This document shows positions 6,728 through 13,536 of a stretch of 18,637 nucleotides of DNA, in pieces. The position numbers and the translations under genes are program-made. The DNA comes from an uncultured Oscillospiraceae bacterium (GTDB lineage Bacteria; Bacillota; Clostridia; Oscillospirales; Ruminococcaceae): assembly GCA_910579545.1 (NCBI GenBank), contig CAJTVI010000052.1, forward strand, positions 1 to 18,637, written 5' to 3'. Below the pieces are notes generated by a model. That model saw only the letters and a list, made by a program, of their open reading frames with translations, had not been told where the DNA came from and ran no database searches. Numbering within the stretch: the stretch's first letter is position 1; the number at the start of each line of letters is the position of its first letter.

Positions 6728-8491
6728 TCAGCCTGCGGGCCCGGCCCTTGTTTCGGGGCTTGGGCCGTTGTACTGGGGGTTCTGGTACACCCGCCAGACT
6801 ACGGTGCGCCCGCAGCGCAGTTCGTACACCGGCGGCTGCCCGGCCATCCGCCGCTCCCACTCGGCCACGGCGGGATCGCTCTCGTCCCAAAAGGGGTGCA
6901 GCGCCTGGATGGCGCTGTAACTGGTGTTTTCCACCACATACCGCGCGCGGCCGCGGCGGTCCCAGGTTACCTCCTCGCAGCCCTCGGCCATGGGCGGGCC
7001 CATCTCGGCGATCACATACCAGTTTGCGCTTACATGGCTGGCCGGGTTGAGCGGCACCACGCTGAAGGCCGGATCCCGTTTTTGCATCTCCTCCATCAGC
7101 CGGTGCAGGCCGGTGTTCCAGTAATCGGTGTCGTACCGCTGCTCGGGGTGCGCGCCGGCCAGCAGGTTAAAATAGCTGCCGCCCAGCGGGCCGTACCGGG
7201 CCACAAAGCCGCCGTAGTACCCCAAATGCAGCGCCAACGCCGCCGCCAGCAGGCCGCAAAGCATCCGCCGCCGGCCCGGCGCGGCCCCTTTTGCCAGCTG
7301 CCAGAGCCGGTGGGCCGAAAGCGCCGCAAACAGCACCAGCGGCCCATACACAAAATACAGCTGCCGCCAGCCGGTATAAAGGTTGGGCCGCCGCAGCATG
7401 GCGTAGGCCACCGGCGCGGCGCTGAACAGCCCGGCCGCCAGGGTAAAAAGGGCCTCGTCGCTTTTCCAGCCCGCGGCGCGGCGGCCGTTTTTGGCCGCCA
7501 GCAGCACCGGCCAGGCCACGGCCAGCAGCAGGATCAGCACCGGGGTGGTGATAAGCATCAGCCAGGGGATGTAGTGCCAGGGGATGGGGTTTGCGGCGGG
7601 GTCGTACAAAGCGCCCCGGTAGAGCACCACAAAGCCGTAGCGCGCGGGGTCAAAATTGGCGGCCTGCCCCAGCTGGAGGGCAAGCAGGCCAAGGGGGTCC
7701 TGCCAGGCCGCGGGGGTAAGCAAAAACCAAAAGCCGGCAAAGGCCCCCACCGCCACGGCCCCCCGCCAGAAGGCCCGGGCGCCCCAGCGCTTTTGCAGGG
7801 TAAGGCGGGCTATGTAAAAGATCCCCGCAAGGCCAAAGGCGCCCGCGCCCAGCACCCGGCCGTTGGCGGCCAGCGCCCCCGCAAGGCCAAACCACACCGC
7901 GCTGCCAAAGCCCTGCCCCCCGGCAAAGCGCAGGCCCAGCCAAAACACCACCAGGCACAGGGCCATAAAGGGCATATCCTTGGTGTTGTAAAAGCTGGCG
8001 GCAAAAAACCGGGGGTTCAAAAAGAGCAGCAGCACCCCCAAAACCCCGGCCGCCCGGCTGCCCGTAAGCCGCAAAAGCAGGGCGTACAGCGCAAACAGCC
8101 CCAGCAAAAACACAAGGAAGTTGTAATAGTAATAGGCAAGGCTGGCCGCGCCCGGCCGCCCGGCCCGCTCCAGCGCGTTCATCACCGGCCAGATGGGGTA
8201 AAAGCGGGCCTGGCCATAGTCCCGGTCCCGCCAGGTGCGCAGGTCGTCCTGCGGCAGATCGGCAAAAAAGGGCTTGTCCGCAAGGCCCAGCGCCCCGGCA
8301 TAGGCCCGGATGTTGATGCCAAGGGTGGTGCGCTCGATGTGGTCATCCAGCCCGGGCCCGGTGTGCCGCACCGCCAGCAGCCCGGCCAGGGCCAGCAGCA
8401 CAAACAAGAGCGCCACCGCCGCCCCCGGCCGCCGGCGCACAAGCCGCCCCGCCCTTGCCAAAGCGCGCGGGGCCTGCAGCTGGGTGTTCAT
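6728..8491 (-). CDS. GT-C type membrane glycosyltransferase, paralogue 2 (GT39/PMT-like)
   Basis: The product has 587 residues and starts at ATG 8489-8491 with a GGGGAGG site 7 nt upstream. It has the same architecture as its neighbours: a positively charged N-terminus, one membrane helix, an extracytoplasmic acidic motif (GLDDHIE), the motif RDYGQARFYPIWP, the block NPRFFAASFYNTKDMP, about ten membrane spans, and a C-terminal soluble tail. The tail carries MQKRDPAFSVVPLNP and PPMAEGCEEVTWDRRGRARY and ends in YNGPSPETRAGPAG. It keeps the most consensus-like form of the NTKD block of the three paralogues. It sits 51 bp downstream of paralogue 3 and is probably co-transcribed with it. Its role is likely cell-envelope glycosylation with a lipid-linked sugar donor. 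Assignment to GT39 itself rather than another GT-C family is tentative. Confidence 0.8.
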   Translation of the reverse strand: MNTQLQAPRALARAGRLVRRRPGAAVALLFVLLALAGLLAVRHTGPGLDDHIERTTLGINIRAYAGALGLADKPFFADLPQDDLRTWRDRDYGQARFYPIWPVMNALERAGRPGAASLAYYYYNFLVFLLGLFALYALLLRLTGSRAAGVLGVLLLFLNPRFFAASFYNTKDMPFMALCLVVFWLGLRFAGGQGFGSAVWFGLAGALAANGRVLGAGAFGLAGIFYIARLTLQKRWGARAFWRGAVAVGAFAGFWFLLTPAAWQDPLGLLALQLGQAANFDPARYGFVVLYRGALYDPAANPIPWHYIPWLMLITTPVLILLLAVAWPVLLAAKNGRRAAGWKSDEALFTLAAGLFSAAPVAYAMLRRPNLYTGWRQLYFVYGPLVLFAALSAHRLWQLAKGAAPGRRRMLCGLLAAALALHLGYYGGFVARYGPLGGSYFNLLAGAHPEQRYDTDYWNTGLHRLMEEMQKRDPAFSVVPLNPASHVSANWYVIAEMGPPMAEGCEEVTWDRRGRARYVVENTSYSAIQALHPFWDESDPAVAEWERRMAGQPPVYELRCGRTVVWRVYQNPQYNGPSPETRAGPAG

Positions 8492-8542
8492 CCGCAGCCT
8501 CCCCTTTCCTTGTTTAGTCCCGGATTTTTTGGCCCCGGGCGC

Positions 8543-10303
8543 TCAGCCGCCGGGCTGCGCCCTTGTTTCGGGGCTTGGGCCGTTGTACTGGGGGTTCTGA
8601 TACACCCGCCAGAGCACGGCGCGCCCGCAGCGCAGCTCGTACACCGGCTGCTGCCCGGCCATCACCCGCCGCCACTCGGCCACGGCGGGGTCGGCCTCGT
8701 CCCAGGATGGATGCAGCGCGTCCGCCGCGCTGCAGCTGACGTTTTCCACCACATACCGCGCGCGGCCCCGGCGGTTCCAGGCCACCTCCTCGCAGCCCTC
8801 GGCCATGGGGGGCAGCAGATTTTGGATGCCGTACCAGCTTGCGCTGATGCGGGTGGCCGGGGTAAGCGGCACGGCGCTGAAGGCCGGGTCCCTTTTTTGC
8901 ATCTCCTCCATCACGCCGCGCAAACCGATGTTCCAGTAATCGGCCTCATAGCGCTCTTCGGGGCTGGCGCCGGCCAGCAGGTTAAAGTAGCCGCAGCTGT
9001 TGATGCCGTTATAGGCGCTAAACCCGCCGTAATAGCCCAGGTGCGCCGCCAGCGCCGCCGCCAGCAGGCCGCAAAGCGCCCGCCGCCGCCCCGGCGCGGC
9101 CCCTTTTGCCAGCTGCCAGAGCCGGGCGGCGGCCAGCCCCGCATACAAAACGATGCTGCCGTATACAAAGTAAAGGTGCCGCCAGCCGTTGTAAAGGTTG
9201 GGCCGCCGCAGCATGGCGTAGCCCACCGGCAGGGCAAAAAACAAAGCCAGCAGGGCGGTAACCACCGTTTCGGCGCTTTGCCAGCCGGCGGCGCGGCGGC
9301 CGTTTTTTACCGCCAGCAGCACCGGCCAGGCCGCGGCCAGCGCCAGCACCAGCAGCGGGGTGGTGATGAGCATCAGCCAGGGGACGTAGTGCCAGGGGAT
9401 GGGGTTTTGCTGCGCGTTGTACGCCGCCCCGCGGTAGAGCACCCAGCCGCCCCAGCGGGCGGCGTCAAAGCTGCTGGTGGCGCTTAGCTGGTAGCGCAAA
9501 AACTCCAGCGGGCCGGCCCAGGCCGCCGGGGTCAGCAAAAGCCAGAAGCCCGCAAAGGCACCCACCGCCGCCGCCCCGCGCCAGAAGGCCCGGGCGCTCC
9601 AGCGCTTTTGCAGGGTAAGCAGGGCCAGATAGCCAAGGCCCATAAGGCCAAAGGCGGCCGCGCCCAGCAGCCGGCTGTTAAAGGCAAAGGCCCCCGCGAG
9701 CCCAAACCACACCGCGCTGCCAAACCCGCCGCCCTCCCAAAAGCGCAGCCCCAGCCAGAAGGTAATAAGGCAGAGGGAGAGCAGGGCGGTATCCTTGGTA
9801 TTGTAAAAGCTGGAGGCGTACAGCGGCGGGGTGCTTGCCAGCAGCAGCGCGCCCAGCACCCCGGCGGCCCGGCTGCCGGCAAGCCGATGGAGGATGGCGT
9901 ACACCCCAAAGGCCCCCAGCAAAAACAGCAGGTGGCAATAGCCGTACAGCACCGCGCTGGCCGCCCCCGGACGCCCGGCCCGCTCCAGCGCGTTTATGAG
10001 CGGCCAAACGGGATACAGCCGGGCCTGGCCGTGGTCCCGCTCGATGTCCGCGGCGATCTCGCCCTCGGGCAGGCCGGCAAAAAAGGGGGCGTCCGCCTGC
10101 CCAAAAAAGGCCGCATAAGCCCGGATGTTGAGGGCCAGGATCCGCCGTTCCGGCCCATCGTCCAGCCCGGGGGCGGCAAAAGGGGCCCGGGCCATGCCCA
10201 AAACCGCCAGCAGCGCAAAAAACAGAGCCGTGAGCGTCCGGCTGTTTTGGCCCATCCATTTTGCAAGGAGCCGCAGCCCGCCGCCCGATAATTGCTCAAC
10301 CAT
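8543..10303 (-). CDS. GT-C type membrane glycosyltransferase, paralogue 3 (GT39/PMT-like)
   Basis: The product has 586 residues from ATG 10301-10303, with GAGGA 7 nt upstream; an in-frame GTG immediately before it is an alternative start, and the open frame reaches 10348. The start overlaps the fumarase beta stop by 8 nt, which suggests translational coupling. Layout matches the other two copies: acidic loop GLDDGPE, the motif RDHGQARLYPVWP (His replaces the Tyr of the other copies), the block SSFYNTKDTA, about ten membrane spans, and the conserved soluble tail ending YNGPSPETRAQPGG. The NPRFF sequence found in the others is replaced by STPPLY just before this block. That may mean altered specificity or relaxed constraint. 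As first of the three it may be the founder copy, but this cannot be shown from one genome. Confidence 0.78.
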   Translation of the reverse strand: MVEQLSGGGLRLLAKWMGQNSRTLTALFFALLAVLGMARAPFAAPGLDDGPERRILALNIRAYAAFFGQADAPFFAGLPEGEIAADIERDHGQARLYPVWPLINALERAGRPGAASAVLYGYCHLLFLLGAFGVYAILHRLAGSRAAGVLGALLLASTPPLYASSFYNTKDTALLSLCLITFWLGLRFWEGGGFGSAVWFGLAGAFAFNSRLLGAAAFGLMGLGYLALLTLQKRWSARAFWRGAAAVGAFAGFWLLLTPAAWAGPLEFLRYQLSATSSFDAARWGGWVLYRGAAYNAQQNPIPWHYVPWLMLITTPLLVLALAAAWPVLLAVKNGRRAAGWQSAETVVTALLALFFALPVGYAMLRRPNLYNGWRHLYFVYGSIVLYAGLAAARLWQLAKGAAPGRRRALCGLLAAALAAHLGYYGGFSAYNGINSCGYFNLLAGASPEERYEADYWNIGLRGVMEEMQKRDPAFSAVPLTPATRISASWYGIQNLLPPMAEGCEEVAWNRRGRARYVVENVSCSAADALHPSWDEADPAVAEWRRVMAGQQPVYELRCGRAVLWRVYQNPQYNGPSPETRAQPGG

Positions 10304-10910
10304 CACGGTCCTCTTTCCCTTTGCTGTTTTCGGGCGGCCGTTCCCCATCGGCCTCCGCCTGCTTTGCCCGCCAGCGGGCCGGGCCCTCGGCGTACCAGTT
10401 GCCGCCGTGGGCGTCCAGCACCACGGTAAGCGGCAGGTCCTTTACCGTGAGGCGGCGCACCGCCTCGCAGCCAAGGTCCTCCCAGCAGACCAGCTCGGCC
10501 GTTTGCACGCAGCTTGCCAGCAGCGCGCCCGCGCCGCCCGCCGCGGCAAGGTAGACCCCGCCGGCCGCGCGCAGCGCCCGCTGCACCGCCTCGCCCCGGG
10601 GGCCCTTGCCGATCAGCACGGTTTGGCCCAGCGCCGCCAGGCGGGGGGTGTAGGGGTCCATCCGGCCGCTGGTGGTGGGCCCGGCGCTGCCAATGGGCTG
10701 GCCGGGCCGGGCCGGGGTGGGCCCTACATAATATACCGCGCTGTTTTGGATGGGGTAGGGCAATTCTTTGCCCGCGTCCAGCAGTTCGATCATCCGCTTG
10801 TGGGCGGCGTCCCGCGCGGTGTACACAACGCCCGAGAGCAGTACGCTGTCCCCCGCGCGCAAACCGCGCAGGGCCTCGGGCGGGCAGGGGGTGGTAATGC
10901 GGTGCTGCAT
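10296..10910 (-). CDS. fumB: Fumarate hydratase class I, beta subunit (or tartrate dehydratase beta)
   Basis: The product has 204 residues and starts at ATG 10908-10910 with an AAGGAGG site; the frame continues upstream into shadow sequence. It matches the C-terminal (beta) half of the two-subunit class I hydro-lyases. Features are a swivelling beta-domain with LLSGVVYTARDAAHKRM (24-40), NSAVYYVGPTPA (56-67), GPTTSGRMDPYTP (77-89), IGKG (100-103) and a C-terminal VLDAHGGNWY. With the alpha subunit encoded 89 bp upstream it would form the [4Fe-4S] enzyme interconverting fumarate and L-malate in the cytoplasm. L-tartrate dehydratase and related hydro-lyases share the fold and cannot be excluded by eye. 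The tail is charged (ENSKGKEDRDG) and overlaps the start of the first glycosyltransferase by 8 nt. Confidence 0.9.
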   Translation of the reverse strand: MQHRITTPCPPEALRGLRAGDSVLLSGVVYTARDAAHKRMIELLDAGKELPYPIQNSAVYYVGPTPARPGQPIGSAGPTTSGRMDPYTPRLAALGQTVLIGKGPRGEAVQRALRAAGGVYLAAAGGAGALLASCVQTAELVCWEDLGCEAVRRLTVKDLPLTVVLDAHGGNWYAEGPARWRAKQAEADGERPPENSKGKEDRDG

Positions 10911-10999
10911 GGTGCTTCCTCCTTGGTCAGGGCCGCCGTCCGGGCCGCCCGATGGCTCAATGGCCCGATGGATGATCCGGCTGCCTTTGGGGCCGCCGC

Positions 11000-11839
11000 T
11001 CACAGGCGGGCACTGGCCCGGCGGGTAACGTGGCAGCTGATGTTTACCGCCGCCGGCAGGCTGGCCACATGGGTGGGGGCGGCCTCGATGGCAAGGCCCA
11101 GGGCGGTGGCGCGCCCCCCAAAGCCCTGCGGGCCGATGCCCAGGGTGTTGACATCCCGCAGCCATTCCCGCTCCAAGGCGGCGTAGTAGGGGTCGGGGTT
11201 GGGGATATCCAGCGGGCGCAGCAGCGCCTTTTTGGCCAGCAGGGCGGCCTTGTCAAAGCAGCCGCCGACGCCCACCCCCAGGATCACGGGCGGGCAGGGG
11301 TTTGCGCCGGCCAGCCGCACGGTCTCCAGCACGAACTGCCGCACCCCCTCCACCCCGTCGGCCGGGCGCAGCATGGCAATCCGGCTCATGTTTTCGCTGC
11401 CCGCGCCCTTGGGGGCCACCGTGACCTCAAACCCATCGCCCGGCACAAGCTCCACCGTGAGCATGGCGGGGGTGTTGTCGCCGGTGTTCTCCCGGCGCAG
11501 GGGGTCGGCCACGATGCTCTTGCGCAAAAAGCCCTCCTCGTAGCCCCTGCGCACCCCCTCGTTGACGGCGGCGGCAAGGTCCCCCTCCACCCGCACTTCG
11601 CCGCCCAGCCGCACAAACACACAGGCCATGCCGGTGTCCTGGCAGATGGGCAGCCCGGTTTTGGCCGCGGCGGCAAGGTTTTGCTCCAAAAGGCCCAGGG
11701 TCTCGCGGGCGCAGGGCCAGTTTTCCTCTGCGCGGGCCGCGGCCAGCGCCGCCGCCACGTCGGCGGGCAGGCGGGTGTTGGCCTCGATGCAGAGCCGCGC
11801 CACCGTTTGGGTGATGTCCGCGGCCAAAACGCTGCGCAT
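11000..11839 (-). CDS. fumA: Fumarate hydratase class I, alpha subunit (or tartrate dehydratase alpha)
   Basis: The product has 279 residues and starts at ATG 11837-11839 with AAGGAGG upstream. It is the Fe-S-binding alpha half of a two-subunit class I fumarase. Motifs are PICQDTGM (64-71), a SENMSRIAML loop (148-157), GANPCPP (178-184), GVGVGGCFDKAALLAKKALL (188-207) and AVNISCH (264-270). Cys66, Cys182 and Cys269 are the best candidates for the three [4Fe-4S] ligands because their spacing resembles that in E. coli FumA; this is inference. It pairs with the beta subunit downstream. The oxygen-labile Fe-S class fits an anaerobe that runs fumarate/malate steps in fermentation. Upstream is a 90-bp gap containing a hairpin, then a small membrane protein. 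Confidence 0.92.
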   Translation of the reverse strand: MRSVLAADITQTVARLCIEANTRLPADVAAALAAARAEENWPCARETLGLLEQNLAAAAKTGLPICQDTGMACVFVRLGGEVRVEGDLAAAVNEGVRRGYEEGFLRKSIVADPLRRENTGDNTPAMLTVELVPGDGFEVTVAPKGAGSENMSRIAMLRPADGVEGVRQFVLETVRLAGANPCPPVILGVGVGGCFDKAALLAKKALLRPLDIPNPDPYYAALEREWLRDVNTLGIGPQGFGGRATALGLAIEAAPTHVASLPAAVNISCHVTRRASARL

Positions 11840-11859
11840 AGAAACGCCTCCTTCTTTAT

Positions 11860-11889
11860 GCGGCGGTTCTTTGTTTTTCTCACCGCCGC
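11860..11889. repeat. Short hairpin resembling the ends of the 4725-4908 element
   Basis: GCGGCGGT (11860-11867) pairs with ACCGCCGC (11882-11889) across a 14-nt loop containing CTTTGTTTTTCTC. The loop and right arm resemble the right end of the 184-bp palindrome (CTTTGTTTTCTT, 6 nt, CCGCCGCT), apart from a short indel. It lies 21 bp upstream of fumA. It may be a solo or internally deleted derivative, or chance similarity. Confidence 0.45.
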
Positions 11890-11929
11890 TTTTGGGCGCT
11901 GATCTGTACTTGTATCGCTTTTTTACCGC

Positions 11930-12133
11930 TCAGCGATCCCGGTTCCGGTACTGCAAAACGGCAAGGCTGGCGGCCAGGGCGTTGCCCGCAAGGGCCGCGA
12001 TGCCCACCCCGGCCCAGATGTAGAGCCGCTGGATGCTGGGCATCCCCCACACATACGCCTCGATATACACCGCCGCCGCGCTTACCGCCAGCAGCAAAAG
12101 GCAAAGGGTCTGGAAGAGGCGAAGATGCTTCAT
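11930..12133 (-). CDS. Small two-helix membrane protein, function unknown
   Basis: The product has 67 residues and starts at ATG 12131-12133 with an AAGGGGGG ribosome site 7 nt upstream. It has two clear hydrophobic segments (about residues 8-28 and 38-60), with a short basic start (MKHLR) and a basic end (YRNRDR), so both termini are probably cytoplasmic. No enzymatic motif is visible and I do not recognise a family. It follows the alcohol dehydrogenase by only 15 bp, which suggests one transcript, and precedes fumA by 90 bp. The good ribosome site, tight spacing and coherent hydropathy support a real gene. Confidence 0.7.
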   Translation of the reverse strand: MKHLRLFQTLCLLLLAVSAAAVYIEAYVWGMPSIQRLYIWAGVGIAALAGNALAASLAVLQYRNRDR

Positions 12134-12148
12134 GCCCGGCCCCCCTTG

Positions 12149-13324
12149 TTACAGCGCCATGCGGTAGATGGCAAGGGCGTCCTGGGCGTTCAGCCGCTTC
12201 ATGCCGCCAATGAGCCGCCGGCCGTTCCAGCAGCTCTTTTCGGCCATCTCGCGCATCTGCTCCTCGGTGGGGGCAACGCCCAGCTCGTGCAGGCTGGCCG
12301 GCATGCCGATCGAGCGGAAAAACGCCTCCATCTGCTCAATGCCGGCAAGCGCCCTGGCGGTGTCGTCCCCCTCCTTGGGCAGCGTAAACAAACCGCCCAG
12401 CAGGCTGGCGAACCGGGCGGGCCCGGCATCCAGCACATACCGCGCCCAGGAGCCCCACACCGCCGCAAGCCCCGCGCCGTGGGCCACATCGAACATGCCG
12501 CCCAGTTCGTGCTCCAGCTGGTGGCTGGCCCAGTCCCCCGAGCCGCCGCAGCCGGTAAGCCCGTTGTGCGAAAGGCTGCTGGCCCACATCACCTCGGCCC
12601 GGGCGTCGTAGTTCTGGGGGTCGTCTTTCAAAATAAGGGCGCAGTCCATCACGGTGCGCACCAGCTGCACCGCAAACCGGTCGGTCAGGGTCATGCTGCC
12701 GCCCCGGCCAAGGTACCGCTCCATGGTGTGCATCATAATGTCGGTGCAGCCGCAGGCGGTCTGGTAGGCGGGCAGGGTGGCGGTAAGTTCGGGGTCCATC
12801 ACCGCAAAGCGGGGGCGGCAGGTGTTGGAATTGCAGCCCCGCTTGAGCCAGCCCTCCTCGTTGGTGATCACCGAGGAATCGCTCATCTCGCTGCCGGCCG
12901 CCGCAATGGTCAGCACGCAGCCGATGGGCATGCAGGCCGCCGGATCCCGCAGGTGGTCGTAAAAATCCCAGACGTCCCCCTCGTTGGCAAGCCCATAGCC
13001 GATCGCCTTGGTGGAATCGATCACGCTGCCGCCGCCCACCGCCAGCAAAAAGTCGACCCCCTCCTTTTTGCACAGTTCAATGCCCTGGCGCACAAGGCTC
13101 AGGCGGGGGTTGGGCACCACGCCGCCCAGTTCCACAACGCCAAGGCCAGCCTCTTTGAGCGAGGCGGCGACCCGGTCCAGCAGGCCGCTGGCCCGGGCGC
13201 TCTTGCCGCCAAAGTGCACCAAAACCTTGTGCGCGCCAAACTCCTTGGCCAGCGCGCCGGCCTGGGCTTCGACCCCACGGCCAAAAACTACCTTGGTGGG
13301 GGTGTAGTAGGTAAAGCTTTGCAT
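12149..13324 (-). CDS. Iron-containing alcohol dehydrogenase (BDH/YqhD-like)
   Basis: The product has 391 residues and starts at ATG 13322-13324 with GGAG 9 nt upstream. It is a group III metal-dependent alcohol dehydrogenase. The N-terminal Rossmann-like domain has VGGGSVIDSTKAI (96-108), which binds NAD(P)H. The C-terminal helical domain supplies the metal ligands, read here as Asp195 and His199 (TDIMMHTMERY), His268 (WASHQLEH) and His282 (VAHGAGLA). Length and motifs resemble NADPH-dependent butanol dehydrogenases and YqhD, which reduce short-chain aldehydes. The likely role is reoxidising NAD(P)H in fermentation or detoxifying aldehydes in the cytoplasm. It heads the run that continues with a small membrane protein and fumarase. 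Substrate and cofactor preference cannot be fixed by eye. Confidence 0.93.
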   Translation of the reverse strand: MQSFTYYTPTKVVFGRGVEAQAGALAKEFGAHKVLVHFGGKSARASGLLDRVAASLKEAGLGVVELGGVVPNPRLSLVRQGIELCKKEGVDFLLAVGGGSVIDSTKAIGYGLANEGDVWDFYDHLRDPAACMPIGCVLTIAAAGSEMSDSSVITNEEGWLKRGCNSNTCRPRFAVMDPELTATLPAYQTACGCTDIMMHTMERYLGRGGSMTLTDRFAVQLVRTVMDCALILKDDPQNYDARAEVMWASSLSHNGLTGCGGSGDWASHQLEHELGGMFDVAHGAGLAAVWGSWARYVLDAGPARFASLLGGLFTLPKEGDDTARALAGIEQMEAFFRSIGMPASLHELGVAPTEEQMREMAEKSCWNGRRLIGGMKRLNAQDALAIYRMAL

Positions 13325-13436
13325 CTTGATTTCTCCTTTTTGTTAAAATATTTTTTTACTGTAAAAACCCATCGTCCCCATCCCGCCGCCCGGGGCCTGT
13401 CCCGCCCCTTTTGCCAGGGCCCCTGCGTATGGGGGG

Positions 13437-13456
13437 CCGGGGGGCGCGCCCCCCGG
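13437..13456. repeat. 20-bp perfect palindrome
   Basis: CCGGGGGGCGCGCCCCCCGG reads the same on both strands. It lies between hemW and the alcohol dehydrogenase, directly beside the short tandem repeat array. It could be a very stable hairpin that ends hemW transcription, but no T-run follows it on the minus strand. Confidence 0.7.
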
Positions 13457-13458
13457 AT

Positions 13459-13532
13459 CGGCCTTTTTTCGGCCTTTTTTCGGCCTTTTTGGGCCCTTTT
13501 TTCGGCCTTTTTCGGCCCTTTTGCGGCCCTTT
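13459..13532. repeat. Array of seven CGGCC-T(n) short repeats
   Basis: Seven degenerate units of 9-12 bp, each a GGCC or GGGCCC core followed by 3-6 T, run head to tail (CGGCCTTTTTT at 13459 and 13470, then CGGCCTTTTT at 13481, and so on). The array stops 4 bp from the hemW stop codon. In minus-strand RNA it is a series of GGCC cores separated by A runs. It probably arose by slippage; function is unknown. Confidence 0.75.
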
Positions 13533-13536
13533 GCCC

